Assembly: GCA_902774845.1 (NCBI GenBank)
Contig: CACYJU010000007.1
Location: 1-64,000, forward strand
DNA length: 64,000 nt
Direction: 5' to 3'
Source: an uncultured Bacteroidota bacterium
GTDB taxonomy: Bacteria > Bacteroidota > Bacteroidia > Bacteroidales > P3
The translations under genes were made by a program, and so were the position numbers. This document shows, one piece after another, positions 30,627 through 38,981 of this stretch (positions are counted from its first letter, which is position 1; every line of letters starts with the position of its first letter). Under the pieces are notes generated by a model. That model ran no database searches and was not told where the DNA came from. It saw only the letters and a list, made by a program, of their open reading frames with translations.

Positions 30627-31364
30627 ATGGCAAACACTCAACACAACCCAATCACGACCAAATGGTCCGGAGCCGTAGGAGGCTTCACCTACAGAATCCT
30701 GCGCGGAAAGCAGATCATCGCCGAGCGCGCCTCGCACATCAACAACCCCAAGTCCGCCGGTCAAACTCGCGTACGCATGAAGTTCAAGCTGGCCAGCCAG
30801 TTCAGCTCTCTCTGGAACGCCATCCTCAACGCCAACCTGGCTAAGGTAGAGACCGACTCCGTCCTCAACCGCGCACTCGCCACCAGCGTGGCTTACCATG
30901 TGGCTGACATCAGCCAGCACGCAGCTATCGTCGACCTCGAGGACTTCGAGAACGCCTTCAACGCCCGCACCCGTCAGGCGGCCTCCGCTGGCATGACCGT
31001 CCACTTCAACGCCGTCACCCAGGACATCGTCGCAGCCGACGGCGACGTGGTCACCTACCAAGTCGTAGCCTTCGACGAGGAGTCGAACCCCATCGGATTC
31101 AACACCGTCACCTACGTCTCCGACGGAACGGCGAAGAACATCGACCTGCCCGTCATCAAGGGCGACGCCAGCCGCTACGACCTCATGGCCTTCTCCACCA
31201 CGCTGGACGAGAACACCGAGTACACCGGCCCGCTGGGCAACATCAAAGGCGACGACCCCGAGTCGCTCTCGGCCAACACCTACAGCGTCCTGGTGAGCGC
31301 CCTCTCGAGCGTCAGCGGAACTATCAACGGCATCCAAACCGGCTCTTACCTGGTGACTCCGTAA
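30627..31364 (+). CDS. DUF6266-like protein of unknown function, strongly biased codons
   Basis: The 245-residue protein lacks a signal peptide. Its start (WSGAVGGFTYRILRGKQIIAERASH, then NPKSAGQTRVRMKFKLAS) has the look of DUF6266, a Bacteroidetes family whose N-terminus has a Gly-rich strand set followed by NPxTxxQxxxRxKF. The remainder is beta-rich, with D/T/S-rich turns. Codons end almost always in C (AAC, ATC, GAC, TCC), the pattern of a highly expressed gene, in contrast to the AT-rich genes before it. It has its own promoter and terminator. I would guess a structural role; family membership is tentative. Confidence 0.55.
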   Translation: MANTQHNPITTKWSGAVGGFTYRILRGKQIIAERASHINNPKSAGQTRVRMKFKLASQFSSLWNAILNANLAKVETDSVLNRALATSVAYHVADISQHAAIVDLEDFENAFNARTRQAASAGMTVHFNAVTQDIVAADGDVVTYQVVAFDEESNPIGFNTVTYVSDGTAKNIDLPVIKGDASRYDLMAFSTTLDENTEYTGPLGNIKGDDPESLSANTYSVLVSALSSVSGTINGIQTGSYLVTP

Positions 31365-31393
31365 ACTCCCATCAGCCCTGTGCGGGCACGCAC

Positions 31394-31425
31394 AAAGGCA
31401 CCCCTCGTAAGAGGAGTGCCTTTTC
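31394..31425 (+). terminator. Terminator of the 30627 gene
   Basis: AAAGGCACCCCTC-GTAA-GAGGAGTGCCTTTT forms a hairpin with one mismatch and a U-rich tail, 30 nt after the stop codon. Confidence 0.8.
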
Positions 31426-31548
31426 GTTATCGTTTTGGTTTTGTTAAACCTGTTTTACCTGTTTTTCCCCTTAACACAAATTGCCATATAATTGACCATT
31501 AATTAATGGATAATTCGTGGAAATTAATGTTCTAAAACTCACACAGAT

Positions 31549-31688
31549 ATTTGTTTTCTTTGTCTTTCTTGTCTTTAATTATGGTCGGCCCAAAGGGCTG
31601 ACTATCGTCAAAATCTTATTTAAAATCGTTCAACTCTTCTTTTAAAAATTTTCTAATTGATTTTTTTAAGATTTTGAGCGAAGCGACC
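31549..31688 (+). repeat. GGTCG/CGACC dispersed repeat, copy A (longest)
   Basis: It starts with ATTTGTTTTCTTTGTCTTTC, passes through GGTCGGCCCAAAGGGCTGA and ends GATTTTGAGCGAAGCGACC. Three other copies are at 61864-61971, 63133-63180 and 63239-63355. No reading frame is conserved. The other bases of the 393-nt gap 31365-31757 are AT-rich and featureless. Confidence 0.7.
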
Positions 31689-31757
31689 CTCTTGGTGTAT
31701 GGGTGTAATCGTGTAAAGGTGTAGGATTATCGTTTGCCTCCTTCGGAGTCATTCTGC

Positions 31758-32603
31758 TTAGTAGCGGCTTATCCACTTGAGGAACTCCTCTTTCCAAGGG
31801 CGGCATTCGGGGGTGCCTTTCTTCTCGCTCACGCCGAAGCCGTGGCCGCCGGTCTTGTACTGGATGTATTTATGCTCAACCCCCTTCGCGGTGAGGGCGG
31901 AGTCGAGGAGGATGCTGTTATGATAGTCGACCACAGGGTCGTCGACACAGTTGACGAGGAAGACGGGCGGGCAGTCGGACGGCACATGACGCTCGAGCGA
32001 GAAGGAGTCGCGCAGGTTAGGGTCGCGCCACCCTTTGTCGCCCAGCAATCCGCGACGCGAACGACGGTGGACACAGTCTTCGGTCATGGTGACGACGGGA
32101 TAGATGGGAGCCACGAAGAGGGGTTTTACCTCACGCTCGAAACAACCCATAGTCATCACCAGATGGCCGCCGGCGGAGAAGCCCATCATGCCGATGCGGG
32201 TGGTGTCGACAGCGTACTCTTTGGAATGGTCGCACAGCCAGCGCAGGGCGGCATGCGCGTCGAGGAACATATCGGGCTGCTGACGACCGCGACAGATGGT
32301 GCGGTAGTGGAACGCCCACGCCCACCATCCGGCCACACGGTAGCGGAGGACGAAGGCGCTGAAACCCTGACTCTGGAGCCAGCGGGCCACCTCCTGCCCC
32401 TCGCCCTCATAGTCGAGCCAGCAATAGCTGCCACCGGGACAGACGACCACCGTGGCCTTGGGGTTGGAGACGGGGTAGCACTCGAGGGTGACCTTGCGCT
32501 CGGAGCGGTTCCTGCTGCCGGGATAGAGGCGTACGACCGTCTGAGCCGAGAGGGCGGCGACCGACACTACGGTCAACAAAAGATAGGCGACGATGTTTCT
32601 CAC
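31758..32603 (-). CDS. Exported alpha/beta-hydrolase (BD-FAE-like esterase)
   Basis: From GTG at 32603 the 281-residue protein has a signal peptide (RNIVAYLLLTVVSVAALSAQ) and an esterase fold: oxyanion strand VVVCPGGSYCWLDYEGEG, nucleophile elbow MMGFSAGGHLVM, acid VNCVDDPVVDYHNS and base TGGHGFGV. Such enzymes deacetylate or de-esterify plant or dietary glycans in the periplasm. It follows the MMPL-PlsC gene by 14 nt in the same direction, so it may be the last cistron of the pigment operon or an unrelated gene fused to its end by the island boundary. Substrate unknown. Confidence 0.8.
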   Translation of the reverse strand: MRNIVAYLLLTVVSVAALSAQTVVRLYPGSRNRSERKVTLECYPVSNPKATVVVCPGGSYCWLDYEGEGQEVARWLQSQGFSAFVLRYRVAGWWAWAFHYRTICRGRQQPDMFLDAHAALRWLCDHSKEYAVDTTRIGMMGFSAGGHLVMTMGCFEREVKPLFVAPIYPVVTMTEDCVHRRSRRGLLGDKGWRDPNLRDSFSLERHVPSDCPPVFLVNCVDDPVVDYHNSILLDSALTAKGVEHKYIQYKTGGHGFGVSEKKGTPECRPWKEEFLKWISRY

Positions 32604-32617
32604 GGTTGTTTTCTTTT

Positions 32618-35600
32618 CTATAAACTGTTTCTTAACTCATAGTGGAGGTTTTCGGGCAGGCACGCGACGTTGCTTGCCACGAGGAAATCGTCCTCGTTGT
32701 CGAAGGTGTAGCGGTATTCGACATCCTTGTGAGCGAGAGCGCGCAGCAGGGCCACCTCGCCCTGAGCCAGAGGCGCGTCGGGATTGTCCCAACGGCGCAA
32801 GGCCATGCGGCAGCGACGGTAGACGTCGCGGCCTTTGTAGAGGTACTGGGCACGCACGTAAGGCAGGAAGTAGCGCTCGTCCTCGAGGCGTGCGGACATC
32901 TGCCGCATGTGGTCGACATAGAGAGAGCGTATGTCGGAAGCCAGACGGCGGGCGTCGGCCGAGGCGAAAGAGTCGTAGGCGAGACGAGAGCCTATCTCGA
33001 CCGTGATAGCCCCTTCGCGAAGGAGTATGTCGTTCTTGGGCATCACGTCGCCGGCACCATGGATATACAACGGCAGGATGTCGACCCCGAGATCCTGAGC
33101 GAGCTTGAAAGCGCCGCTATGCATGCGGCCTATGGAGCCGTCGACCGAGCGGGTGCCTTCGGGGAAGATCATCACCGAATAGCCTTGGGCGACGAGCGAC
33201 CGCAGCTGAGGGAGGATGGTGTCGTAGCCGGCGCTCACGGGACAGAACTGCGCATAACGTATCACCACGCCGTAAAGCGGGTCGCGCCACACCCAGTCGT
33301 TGGTCAAGACAATCATCTTGGGAGTGAGGCTCAAGACCACCCCCAGATCCAGATGCGACCTATGGTTCGCCACCACGACCGCAGGCTTCTCAAACCGTTC
33401 ATCGTGCGGGTTCTCCACAGCGAACTTCAACTTTGGCAACAGTTTCAACCCAGCCCTCATCAAATGCTGCAAGAACCTGTGGTAGTTCAGCCGCGCCCGC
33501 TCGCCCTTGCCCACAAAGAGCTTATACAGCCAGGTCAACGGCGACACTATAAGCAGGGACACTATGCCAAAGACACCCAAGACATAGAACGTATAGAGCA
33601 GTCGCATGAGCGTTATAGGCACATCCCTGCGCACCCCTTTCCTTATCGTCAGCCAGCGGAAGATGAGCGGAGGCAGATAGCAGGCCATGAGGATGACGGT
33701 GAACATGCCGATGACGGCCACCTCGCCGAGCGAGCGCATGGCCGGATGCTTGGCGAAGATGAGTACGCCGATGCCTGCAAACATAAGTGCCGCCGAGATG
33801 ATCACGCTGCGACGGTAGGTCTTGAGCCTGCGACGGCCGTAGGCGTTCTCGTACATGAGCCCTTCGGTGATGAAGATGGTATAGTCGTCGCCCTGACCGA
33901 AGATGAAGGTGGCCAGGATGATGTTGACGATGTTGAACTTGACCCCGGCGATGTCCATCAAGCCGAGAATCCAGAGCCATCCGACGGTGAGCGGTATGAA
34001 AGAGAGGACGGCCAGCTCGATGCGGCCGAGGGAGAGCCAGAGGAAGAAGAAGACGACGAAGCCGCAGACGTAGAGGATATAGTTGAAGTCGCCCTGCAGG
34101 TCGTCGACGAGGTTGGAGGAGACATCCGACACATCGAAAGCGAAGGAAGAGGAGCCCTGCATCGCGCGGATGGACTCTTTCAGCGCGTCCGCCTGCGATG
34201 GGTCGACGGAGATGAAGGAGACCACCGAGAGGCTCTTTTCGGTTTTGACGATATATCCGGCACAGAGGTCGGCGATGTCGGACATCTCGGAGAGGTCGAG
34301 GGGCGAGTAGTCGGCCTGAAGGCGGTCGTAGAAAGGATCGAACGCCTCGTCAGAGAAGCCGTAGAGGGCTGCCTTGCGGCGGACGGTCTCGACGAGCGTG
34401 GGGTTCTGGGAGAGGAACGCACGCCAGCGGTCGAGCGAGAGCTGCTGAGCCTCGAGCGACGGGAGCAATCCGTCGACACCGCTCACGGAACAGTCGAAAT
34501 GCCCTGCGTCAAGAGTCTTTATCAGTTGCTCATTGGCGACGAGGGCGGAGTCGATACTGCTACCTTCGGAGACGGCGTAGACGACGCTGCGTTCGGAGCT
34601 GTTGTCGGCGGTGCTGCCGAGCAGCTGCAGGTCGGCACGCTGCTGGGCGGTCATATAGTTGATGTTGTGCAGGTCGGCGTCGAACTGAGTCCTTCCGCTG
34701 AGCCATCCGAAGACAACAGTCAGGAGCACCACCACGACGAAGAGCAGCGTGCGCCAGAGCTTGCGACGGCGGGCGGGGTTTACGATGGCAACGGGTTCGT
34801 CGGCCTTCTGAAGGTTTTCCTTATTCTTATTGCCCGAGCGGCCAGCTCCAGCCACAAGGGGCAGCCACAACATGACCACCACGATGGTGCCCACCAGCAT
34901 CAGGGCGCCGAAGAGCCCGAGGTCGCGCATGGCCTCAGCCTTCACGAAGAGGAGGCAGGCGAAGGCGCTCACGGTGGTGATATTGCCCGTGATGAGGGGC
35001 TCGACCATCTCCTTGAGCGAGTCGCGGTTGCTGTGCTCACGCACGTGGTCGAGATAATGGAGCGGATAGTTGACGGCGATGCCTATGAGCACCGATCCGA
35101 TGCCTATCACGATGATGGAGAGCGAAGGTTTTATTAATGCTATAACGCCAAGGGCGAAAAGCCATCCGACAGCCACGCTTGCGGCGAGCCATACGATATT
35201 GCGCTTGCGGCCCATGGTGAAGAAGAGTATGGCCAGAATGAGCACCGATGCGATGGCAAGGCCGAGGATGCTGTCACGTTTCACCTGCTTGGCGTTGGTG
35301 GCCGCAATAAGGCCGGCGCTGACAGCACTTATGGAGACACCCGGAACGGTGGATGCGACCGAGTCGGAGATGGCATCGAGGAGCTTAGCCAGACGAGCGT
35401 AGGCACGGGTGTCGGACGAGGCGTAGGGCACATGGATGAAAGCATAGCCGATGCCGGCGGTATCGATCACGAATCCGTCGACGACGCTGAACTTATCGGC
35501 CACGCTGAGTGAGGAAAGGCGTTGCAGGGCGGGCGAGAAGAGGTTGAGCGGGTCGGCCGAGATGGCTTGAAGCGCCACAGCCGACATAGGGAAAGCCAGC

Positions 35601-36094
35601 ATCTGCTTTATGTTAAGCAGGCATGAGTCGACATATCCCGGCTGAGCCAAGAGCGAATCGATCCTACGGTAGTCGTCGTCGGTGAGATGGATGGCGATAT
35701 TGTCGCTTATGGCATCCATAGCGTCGAGCACACGGCTCTCGTCGACACGACATTCGAGAGCGAGGCAGCTGTCGACATCGGGATGCGAATGCCACACTTC
35801 GTCGAAGAGGTCCATAGCGTCGAGCACCGACTGCTGGCTGTCGACATCGTCGTCAAGGTCGACCTCCGCAGGCCTGAAGAAGATGGTCACATTGCCCTGA
35901 TCGCCCAGCTGGCTGTAGACCTTGGTGTAGCGCCCGTTCTCCTCGCTCTGAGGCAGGAAGGCCGCGATATCCTCGCCGTATTTCAAACGGAAGCTCAGGA
36001 AGACACACAGCAGCACCGAAACCACGAGCAGCAAAGCCGCCATCCATCGATGGGTGCTGAAATAGTCGTATATGGCAAGGATGATTTTAGTCAC
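32618..36094 (-). CDS. MMPL/RND-type lipid exporter fused to a PlsC-like acyltransferase
   Basis: From GTG at 36094 this 1158-residue protein has about 12 membrane helices in two sets typical of MMPL transporters: a helix near residue 15-35, two periplasmic loops, and helix bundles such as LAIASVLILAILFFTMGRKR and FQGDDYTIFITEGLMYENAYGRRR in the second. The C-terminal 300 residues are an acyltransferase with NHRSHLDLG (HX4D), FPEGTRSVDG and a short tail. Aryl-polyene clusters carry these two functions, one exporting the lipid-linked polyene across the inner membrane, the other acylating the carrier; here they are one chain. It is probably the terminal step of the 17-kb operon. Confidence 0.85.
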   Translation of the reverse strand: MTKIILAIYDYFSTHRWMAALLLVVSVLLCVFLSFRLKYGEDIAAFLPQSEENGRYTKVYSQLGDQGNVTIFFRPAEVDLDDDVDSQQSVLDAMDLFDEVWHSHPDVDSCLALECRVDESRVLDAMDAISDNIAIHLTDDDYRRIDSLLAQPGYVDSCLLNIKQMLAFPMSAVALQAISADPLNLFSPALQRLSSLSVADKFSVVDGFVIDTAGIGYAFIHVPYASSDTRAYARLAKLLDAISDSVASTVPGVSISAVSAGLIAATNAKQVKRDSILGLAIASVLILAILFFTMGRKRNIVWLAASVAVGWLFALGVIALIKPSLSIIVIGIGSVLIGIAVNYPLHYLDHVREHSNRDSLKEMVEPLITGNITTVSAFACLLFVKAEAMRDLGLFGALMLVGTIVVVMLWLPLVAGAGRSGNKNKENLQKADEPVAIVNPARRRKLWRTLLFVVVVLLTVVFGWLSGRTQFDADLHNINYMTAQQRADLQLLGSTADNSSERSVVYAVSEGSSIDSALVANEQLIKTLDAGHFDCSVSGVDGLLPSLEAQQLSLDRWRAFLSQNPTLVETVRRKAALYGFSDEAFDPFYDRLQADYSPLDLSEMSDIADLCAGYIVKTEKSLSVVSFISVDPSQADALKESIRAMQGSSSFAFDVSDVSSNLVDDLQGDFNYILYVCGFVVFFFLWLSLGRIELAVLSFIPLTVGWLWILGLMDIAGVKFNIVNIILATFIFGQGDDYTIFITEGLMYENAYGRRRLKTYRRSVIISAALMFAGIGVLIFAKHPAMRSLGEVAVIGMFTVILMACYLPPLIFRWLTIRKGVRRDVPITLMRLLYTFYVLGVFGIVSLLIVSPLTWLYKLFVGKGERARLNYHRFLQHLMRAGLKLLPKLKFAVENPHDERFEKPAVVVANHRSHLDLGVVLSLTPKMIVLTNDWVWRDPLYGVVIRYAQFCPVSAGYDTILPQLRSLVAQGYSVMIFPEGTRSVDGSIGRMHSGAFKLAQDLGVDILPLYIHGAGDVMPKNDILLREGAITVEIGSRLAYDSFASADARRLASDIRSLYVDHMRQMSARLEDERYFLPYVRAQYLYKGRDVYRRCRMALRRWDNPDAPLAQGEVALLRALAHKDVEYRYTFDNEDDFLVASNVACLPENLHYELRNSL

Positions 36095-36107
36095 AACGCG
36101 ATGGGGA

Positions 36108-36851
36108 TTATTTCTTTCTCAGTAACATTGAAGGATAGCCGTAGACGATGGACGCACAGCAGAGGAAGGTGTTGAGGGCGAAGATGCGCATGAAGTCGGC
36201 GAAAGGCCTGAAGTGGCTCACCCGCTCGCCCTTGGGTGCATAATAGACCCTCACGGGCGTCTCGACCAACCGCACACGCCGCCAAGCCGAAAAGACGAGC
36301 AGCTCGAGCTCGGCCTCATAGCGGTTGGTGATGAACCTGCGGCTGGGCAGGCAGGAGAGGGTGTAGAGGCGGAAGCCTGTCTGAGTGTCGCTCAAAGGCT
36401 GGAGTGTCTGCAGATGGAACCAGAACTTGCCGAAACGGTTGGCGAAGCGATTGCCTTTGGGCATCCCGTCGGCCGAGAGGTTGCGGCTGCCCACGACGAT
36501 AATCTTTTTCCAGCCAGAGGAGATCAGCTTCTCGGCCGCAAGGGTCAGGTTGGATATGTCCTCAGGATAATGCTGGCCGTCGCTGTCGAGGGTCACCGCA
36601 TAGTCGTAACCCAGCTCGCGAGCTTTATCAAAACCCTCGCATAGGGCATAACCCTTGCCACGATTGGGAGCGTAGGAGACCACCCTCACGCGTGCATTGT
36701 CGGCATATCGGGCGAGTATCGCAGAGGAGCTGTCGGTACAGCCGTCGTTGACGACAATGACGTCGCCCTCGATGGCGCTGAGGGTACGGTCAATCACGTC
36801 GGACAGGGTGTTCTGGTTGTTGTAGGTTGCTATGACTGCGCAGAAGGTCAT
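36108..36851 (-). CDS. Family 2 glycosyltransferase of the pigment operon
   Basis: This 247-residue GT-A enzyme has VIATYNNQNTLSDVI at the start, VVNDGCTDSSS, the metal motif TLDSDGQHYPED and TGFRLYTLSCLP. A hydrophobic C-terminal stretch (FALNTFLCCASIVYGYP) may touch the membrane. It likely adds a sugar to the lipid anchor of the polyene or to a polyprenyl phosphate. GT2 genes are common in Bacteroidetes aryl-polyene clusters. Gaps of 10-13 nt to lolA-like and MMPL genes show tight operon packing. Confidence 0.82.
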   Translation of the reverse strand: MTFCAVIATYNNQNTLSDVIDRTLSAIEGDVIVVNDGCTDSSSAILARYADNARVRVVSYAPNRGKGYALCEGFDKARELGYDYAVTLDSDGQHYPEDISNLTLAAEKLISSGWKKIIVVGSRNLSADGMPKGNRFANRFGKFWFHLQTLQPLSDTQTGFRLYTLSCLPSRRFITNRYEAELELLVFSAWRRVRLVETPVRVYYAPKGERVSHFRPFADFMRIFALNTFLCCASIVYGYPSMLLRKK

Positions 36852-36861
36852 CGGTATGCAG

Positions 36862-37473
36862 CTATTTCTGTTTGTCCACTTTCAGTTTGTCGAACTCGAT
36901 TATGGTGCAGTTGCCGTCTTTCTCGGTGAGGATTATCTTGTGCACCGTTCCGTCGGCTTTGTTGAAGGTGATGTCGACCGCAGCCATCATGCGCTGCATC
37001 TCGCGCTTTATGGGTTTGGCTTTGACGCAATAGCTCTTGCCGCCATCATAGATAGCGAAGTCGAAGGTTTTTTCGTCTACCACCTTGCCGCCCTGCAACA
37101 TCTCGCTCACCATGTTCGATATGCCCTTCGTCATGCGGTTCGGCTTGCCCCGATGCGTTCCGTCGACGGTCACGTCGCCGCCGCTTATCTTGATCACCTT
37201 GGATTGGGGTTTCTCATACTCCCAGAGGATGAAGTCGTCACGCTTGAAGCTTATCCGCCCGCTCGACTCTACCGATTCCTTCAGGAGGGTGGTCTTCCGG
37301 GTTTGATGGAACAACCCGGTGAACGACTTGATGGCTTTGTTCTTGCCCTCGAGCTCGGCTATGGCGGCCGAACGCTCCTTGCCCGCGAGCTCACGCATCG
37401 ACTGAGCATAGCAGCAGTCGGCACAAAGCAACGCGGCAAAGCATATTATGATTTTTATCCAGTTAGTTTTCAT
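36862..37473 (-). CDS. LolA-like outer-membrane lipoprotein carrier
   Basis: The 203-residue protein has a signal peptide (MKTNWIKIIICFAALLCADCCYAQ) and the LolA curved-sheet signature: FTGLFHQTRKTTLLKE, GRISFKRDDFILWEYEKP and KVIKISGGDVTVDG. LolA-like proteins carry lipidated molecules across the periplasm; in aryl-polyene clusters they are thought to move the pigment lipid to the outer membrane together with the MMPL protein. It is 10 nt from the EamA-like gene upstream and from the GT2 gene downstream. No LolB partner is seen here. Confidence 0.85.
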   Translation of the reverse strand: MKTNWIKIIICFAALLCADCCYAQSMRELAGKERSAAIAELEGKNKAIKSFTGLFHQTRKTTLLKESVESSGRISFKRDDFILWEYEKPQSKVIKISGGDVTVDGTHRGKPNRMTKGISNMVSEMLQGGKVVDEKTFDFAIYDGGKSYCVKAKPIKREMQRMMAAVDITFNKADGTVHKIILTEKDGNCTIIEFDKLKVDKQK

Positions 37474-37482
37474 CGACCACTT

Positions 37483-37854
37483 CTATTTCATGATGAAGAA
37501 ACAACCCACCACAATCAGCACCACGCCGATCCACCGCATCGCCGGCACCTGCTCGCCGAAGACCAGGATGGCGGCCACCATGCCGAAGATATAACCCAGC
37601 GCCGTCATGGGGTAGGCCTGGCTGAAAGGATAGTTCTTGAGTATGTAAAGCCATAGGACGGTGGCGATACCGAAGCTGAGGCCCATGGCGGCAAACCACC
37701 AATCGGTGAGGACACATTTGAAATAGCCCCACGACCAGCTGAATTTGGGGAGCTGCTTCATAGCTATCTTCAGCAACACCTGACCGCCTGCGAGAAACAG
37801 CGTCTGCAGACAAACCAAAGCTCCCATCCGTATAACGCTTCCAGTCATAATCAT
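37483..37854 (-). CDS. Small EamA/SMR-type membrane protein
   Basis: This 123-residue integral membrane protein has four helices (GALVCLQTLFLAGGQVLLKIAMK, WWFAAMGLSFGIATVLWLYILKN, YPMTALGYIFGMVAAILVFG, MRWIGVVLIVVGCFFIMK). The A-YPMTALGY motif and the ending are those of half-sized EamA proteins, which work as dimers, and of ArnE/F-like flippases. In this setting it may flip a polyprenyl-linked sugar or lipid intermediate. It overlaps the flavoprotein gene by 4 nt (ATGA) and is followed by lolA-like at 9 nt. Confidence 0.75.
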   Translation of the reverse strand: MIMTGSVIRMGALVCLQTLFLAGGQVLLKIAMKQLPKFSWSWGYFKCVLTDWWFAAMGLSFGIATVLWLYILKNYPFSQAYPMTALGYIFGMVAAILVFGEQVPAMRWIGVVLIVVGCFFIMK

Positions 37855-38495
37855 ATTTGGTTTTTAATTTTTTCGCACATCCGACGCCCCGCCGCTTTCG
37901 CCTCCAGCAGGTCGTTCTCCCAGTGTTCGGCACGCCAGAGTTCCTTCTCCTCCTTGGGGTGAGCCGCCATAGCATAGCGGTCGTAGTCGTTCACCTGATA
38001 GGTGTTGAACGCCACCACCTTCTCAGGCAGGTCGCCATAGTAGCCGCCGACGAGCAGCTCGAACGAGCGCAGCGCCCGAAGGTTGTCGGAAGTGTCGTTC
38101 ATGGTGTATATGGCCGCCCAGGGAAGACGCTGAGGGGGCGTGAGACGATGGTCGTCATAGCTGAGCCAAGGGAAGATGAGCCGCTCGACGAAGCTCTCCA
38201 TCTGTCCCGTGACCCTTCCGAAAAAGACGGGAGAAGCCAGCACCACACCATCGGCATAGGTGGCCGCCCTCAAAGCCTCAGTCAACCCATCCTTGTAGGC
38301 ACAGACATCGGGCTTGCGGTCTTTCAGCTTGCAGACAAGACAACTGCGGCACCCTTTGAAGTCGAGGTCATAAAGACGGAAGATAGTGACTTGCGCACCA
38401 CCTTCGGCGACACCCTCCGCAAACGACTTTATCATCGCGGATGTGTTCATGTTTTTGCGCGGTCCTCCGTCGATTATGGTTATCTGTTTCGTCAT
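37851..38495 (-). CDS. Flavodoxin-like NAD(P)H-dependent FMN reductase
   Basis: The 214-residue protein belongs to the iron-sulfur-flavoprotein/flavodoxin-reductase group: ITIIDGGPRKNMNTSAMIKSF gives the FMN loop, CRSCLVCKLKDRKPDVC has the cysteine cluster found in that group, and GVVLASPVFFGRVTGQM the second flavin loop. It may reduce an intermediate or keep a redox partner running during polyene synthesis (inference). Its stop overlaps the start of the EamA-like gene by 4 nt. The leader contains a TTTAATGG/TTTAAGAG tandem array. Confidence 0.8.
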   Translation of the reverse strand: MTKQITIIDGGPRKNMNTSAMIKSFAEGVAEGGAQVTIFRLYDLDFKGCRSCLVCKLKDRKPDVCAYKDGLTEALRAATYADGVVLASPVFFGRVTGQMESFVERLIFPWLSYDDHRLTPPQRLPWAAIYTMNDTSDNLRALRSFELLVGGYYGDLPEKVVAFNTYQVNDYDRYAMAAHPKEEKELWRAEHWENDLLEAKAAGRRMCEKIKNQI

Positions 38496-38511
38496 ACAAA
38501 GTGAAGGTGAA

Positions 38512-38562
38512 AGTTTAAGAGTTTAATGGTTTAAGAGTTTAATGGTTTAAGAGATTAGTAGG
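38512..38562 (-). repeat. Tandem array TTTAATGG/TTTAAGAG upstream of the flavoprotein gene
   Basis: Alternating 8-mers TTTAAGAG and TTTAATGG are repeated five times. In the sense of the downstream gene they read CTCTTAAACCATTAAA and contain no G. It fills most of the 120-nt gap. Confidence 0.6.
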
Positions 38563-38615
38563 TAAAAAGGTTCGCTTCGCTGAAAGGGTTTTAAGGGTAT
38601 GAGGTTATTGGGCTT

Positions 38616-38981
38616 TTATTGGAAATTAAACACAAGCGACATGCGGGCACAGACGGCATCCGCTTTGCTGACGGCGACTTTCACGTCGACCGACTGCGGG
38701 TCATCGTGGCCTTCTGCCTGCTGGACGTCGAAGAGGATATCGCCCAACCCGTCGGGTATGATGACGGAGAGGAACTTGACATTTTTTATCTCACTCAGGA
38801 GGAGCTTGCGCCTGAGCTGGCTCTCCATCAAATCGCATACCGCCTGTATAAGGCAGGCGCCCGGAGTTATAGGGCTGTTGGGAAAATGGGCTTTGTAGAT
38901 GACACTATCCTTGTCGGTAGCCATCATAGCGCGGAAACCCGAAGGGGTGGGAGTTGTCTGGATGAGTCGGAAGGGGGTCAT
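38616..38981 (-). CDS. FabZ-like 3-hydroxyacyl-ACP dehydratase
   Basis: This is a 121-residue single hotdog domain with the motif AHFPNSPITPGACLIQAVCDLMES, where His and the following PG and Asp/Glu match FabZ. It would remove water from the 3-hydroxy intermediate so that the polyene gains a double bond at each round. It is one of two dehydratases in the operon (the other at 43288-43719), and its ATG overlaps the stop of the KS-CLF gene by 4 nt. Confidence 0.85.
   Translation of the reverse strand: MTPFRLIQTTPTPSGFRAMMATDKDSVIYKAHFPNSPITPGACLIQAVCDLMESQLRRKLLLSEIKNVKFLSVIIPDGLGDILFDVQQAEGHDDPQSVDVKVAVSKADAVCARMSLVFNFQ

Noticed and set aside
22500-31700. Complete prophage or integrative element
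   Set aside because: No integrase, transposase, relaxase, capsid or terminase gene; only primase-like and accessory genes are present.
32642-35137. 831-residue open frame on the plus strand
   Set aside because: It is antisense to the MMPL-PlsC gene and its sequence is a shadow of GC-rich codons; no family features.
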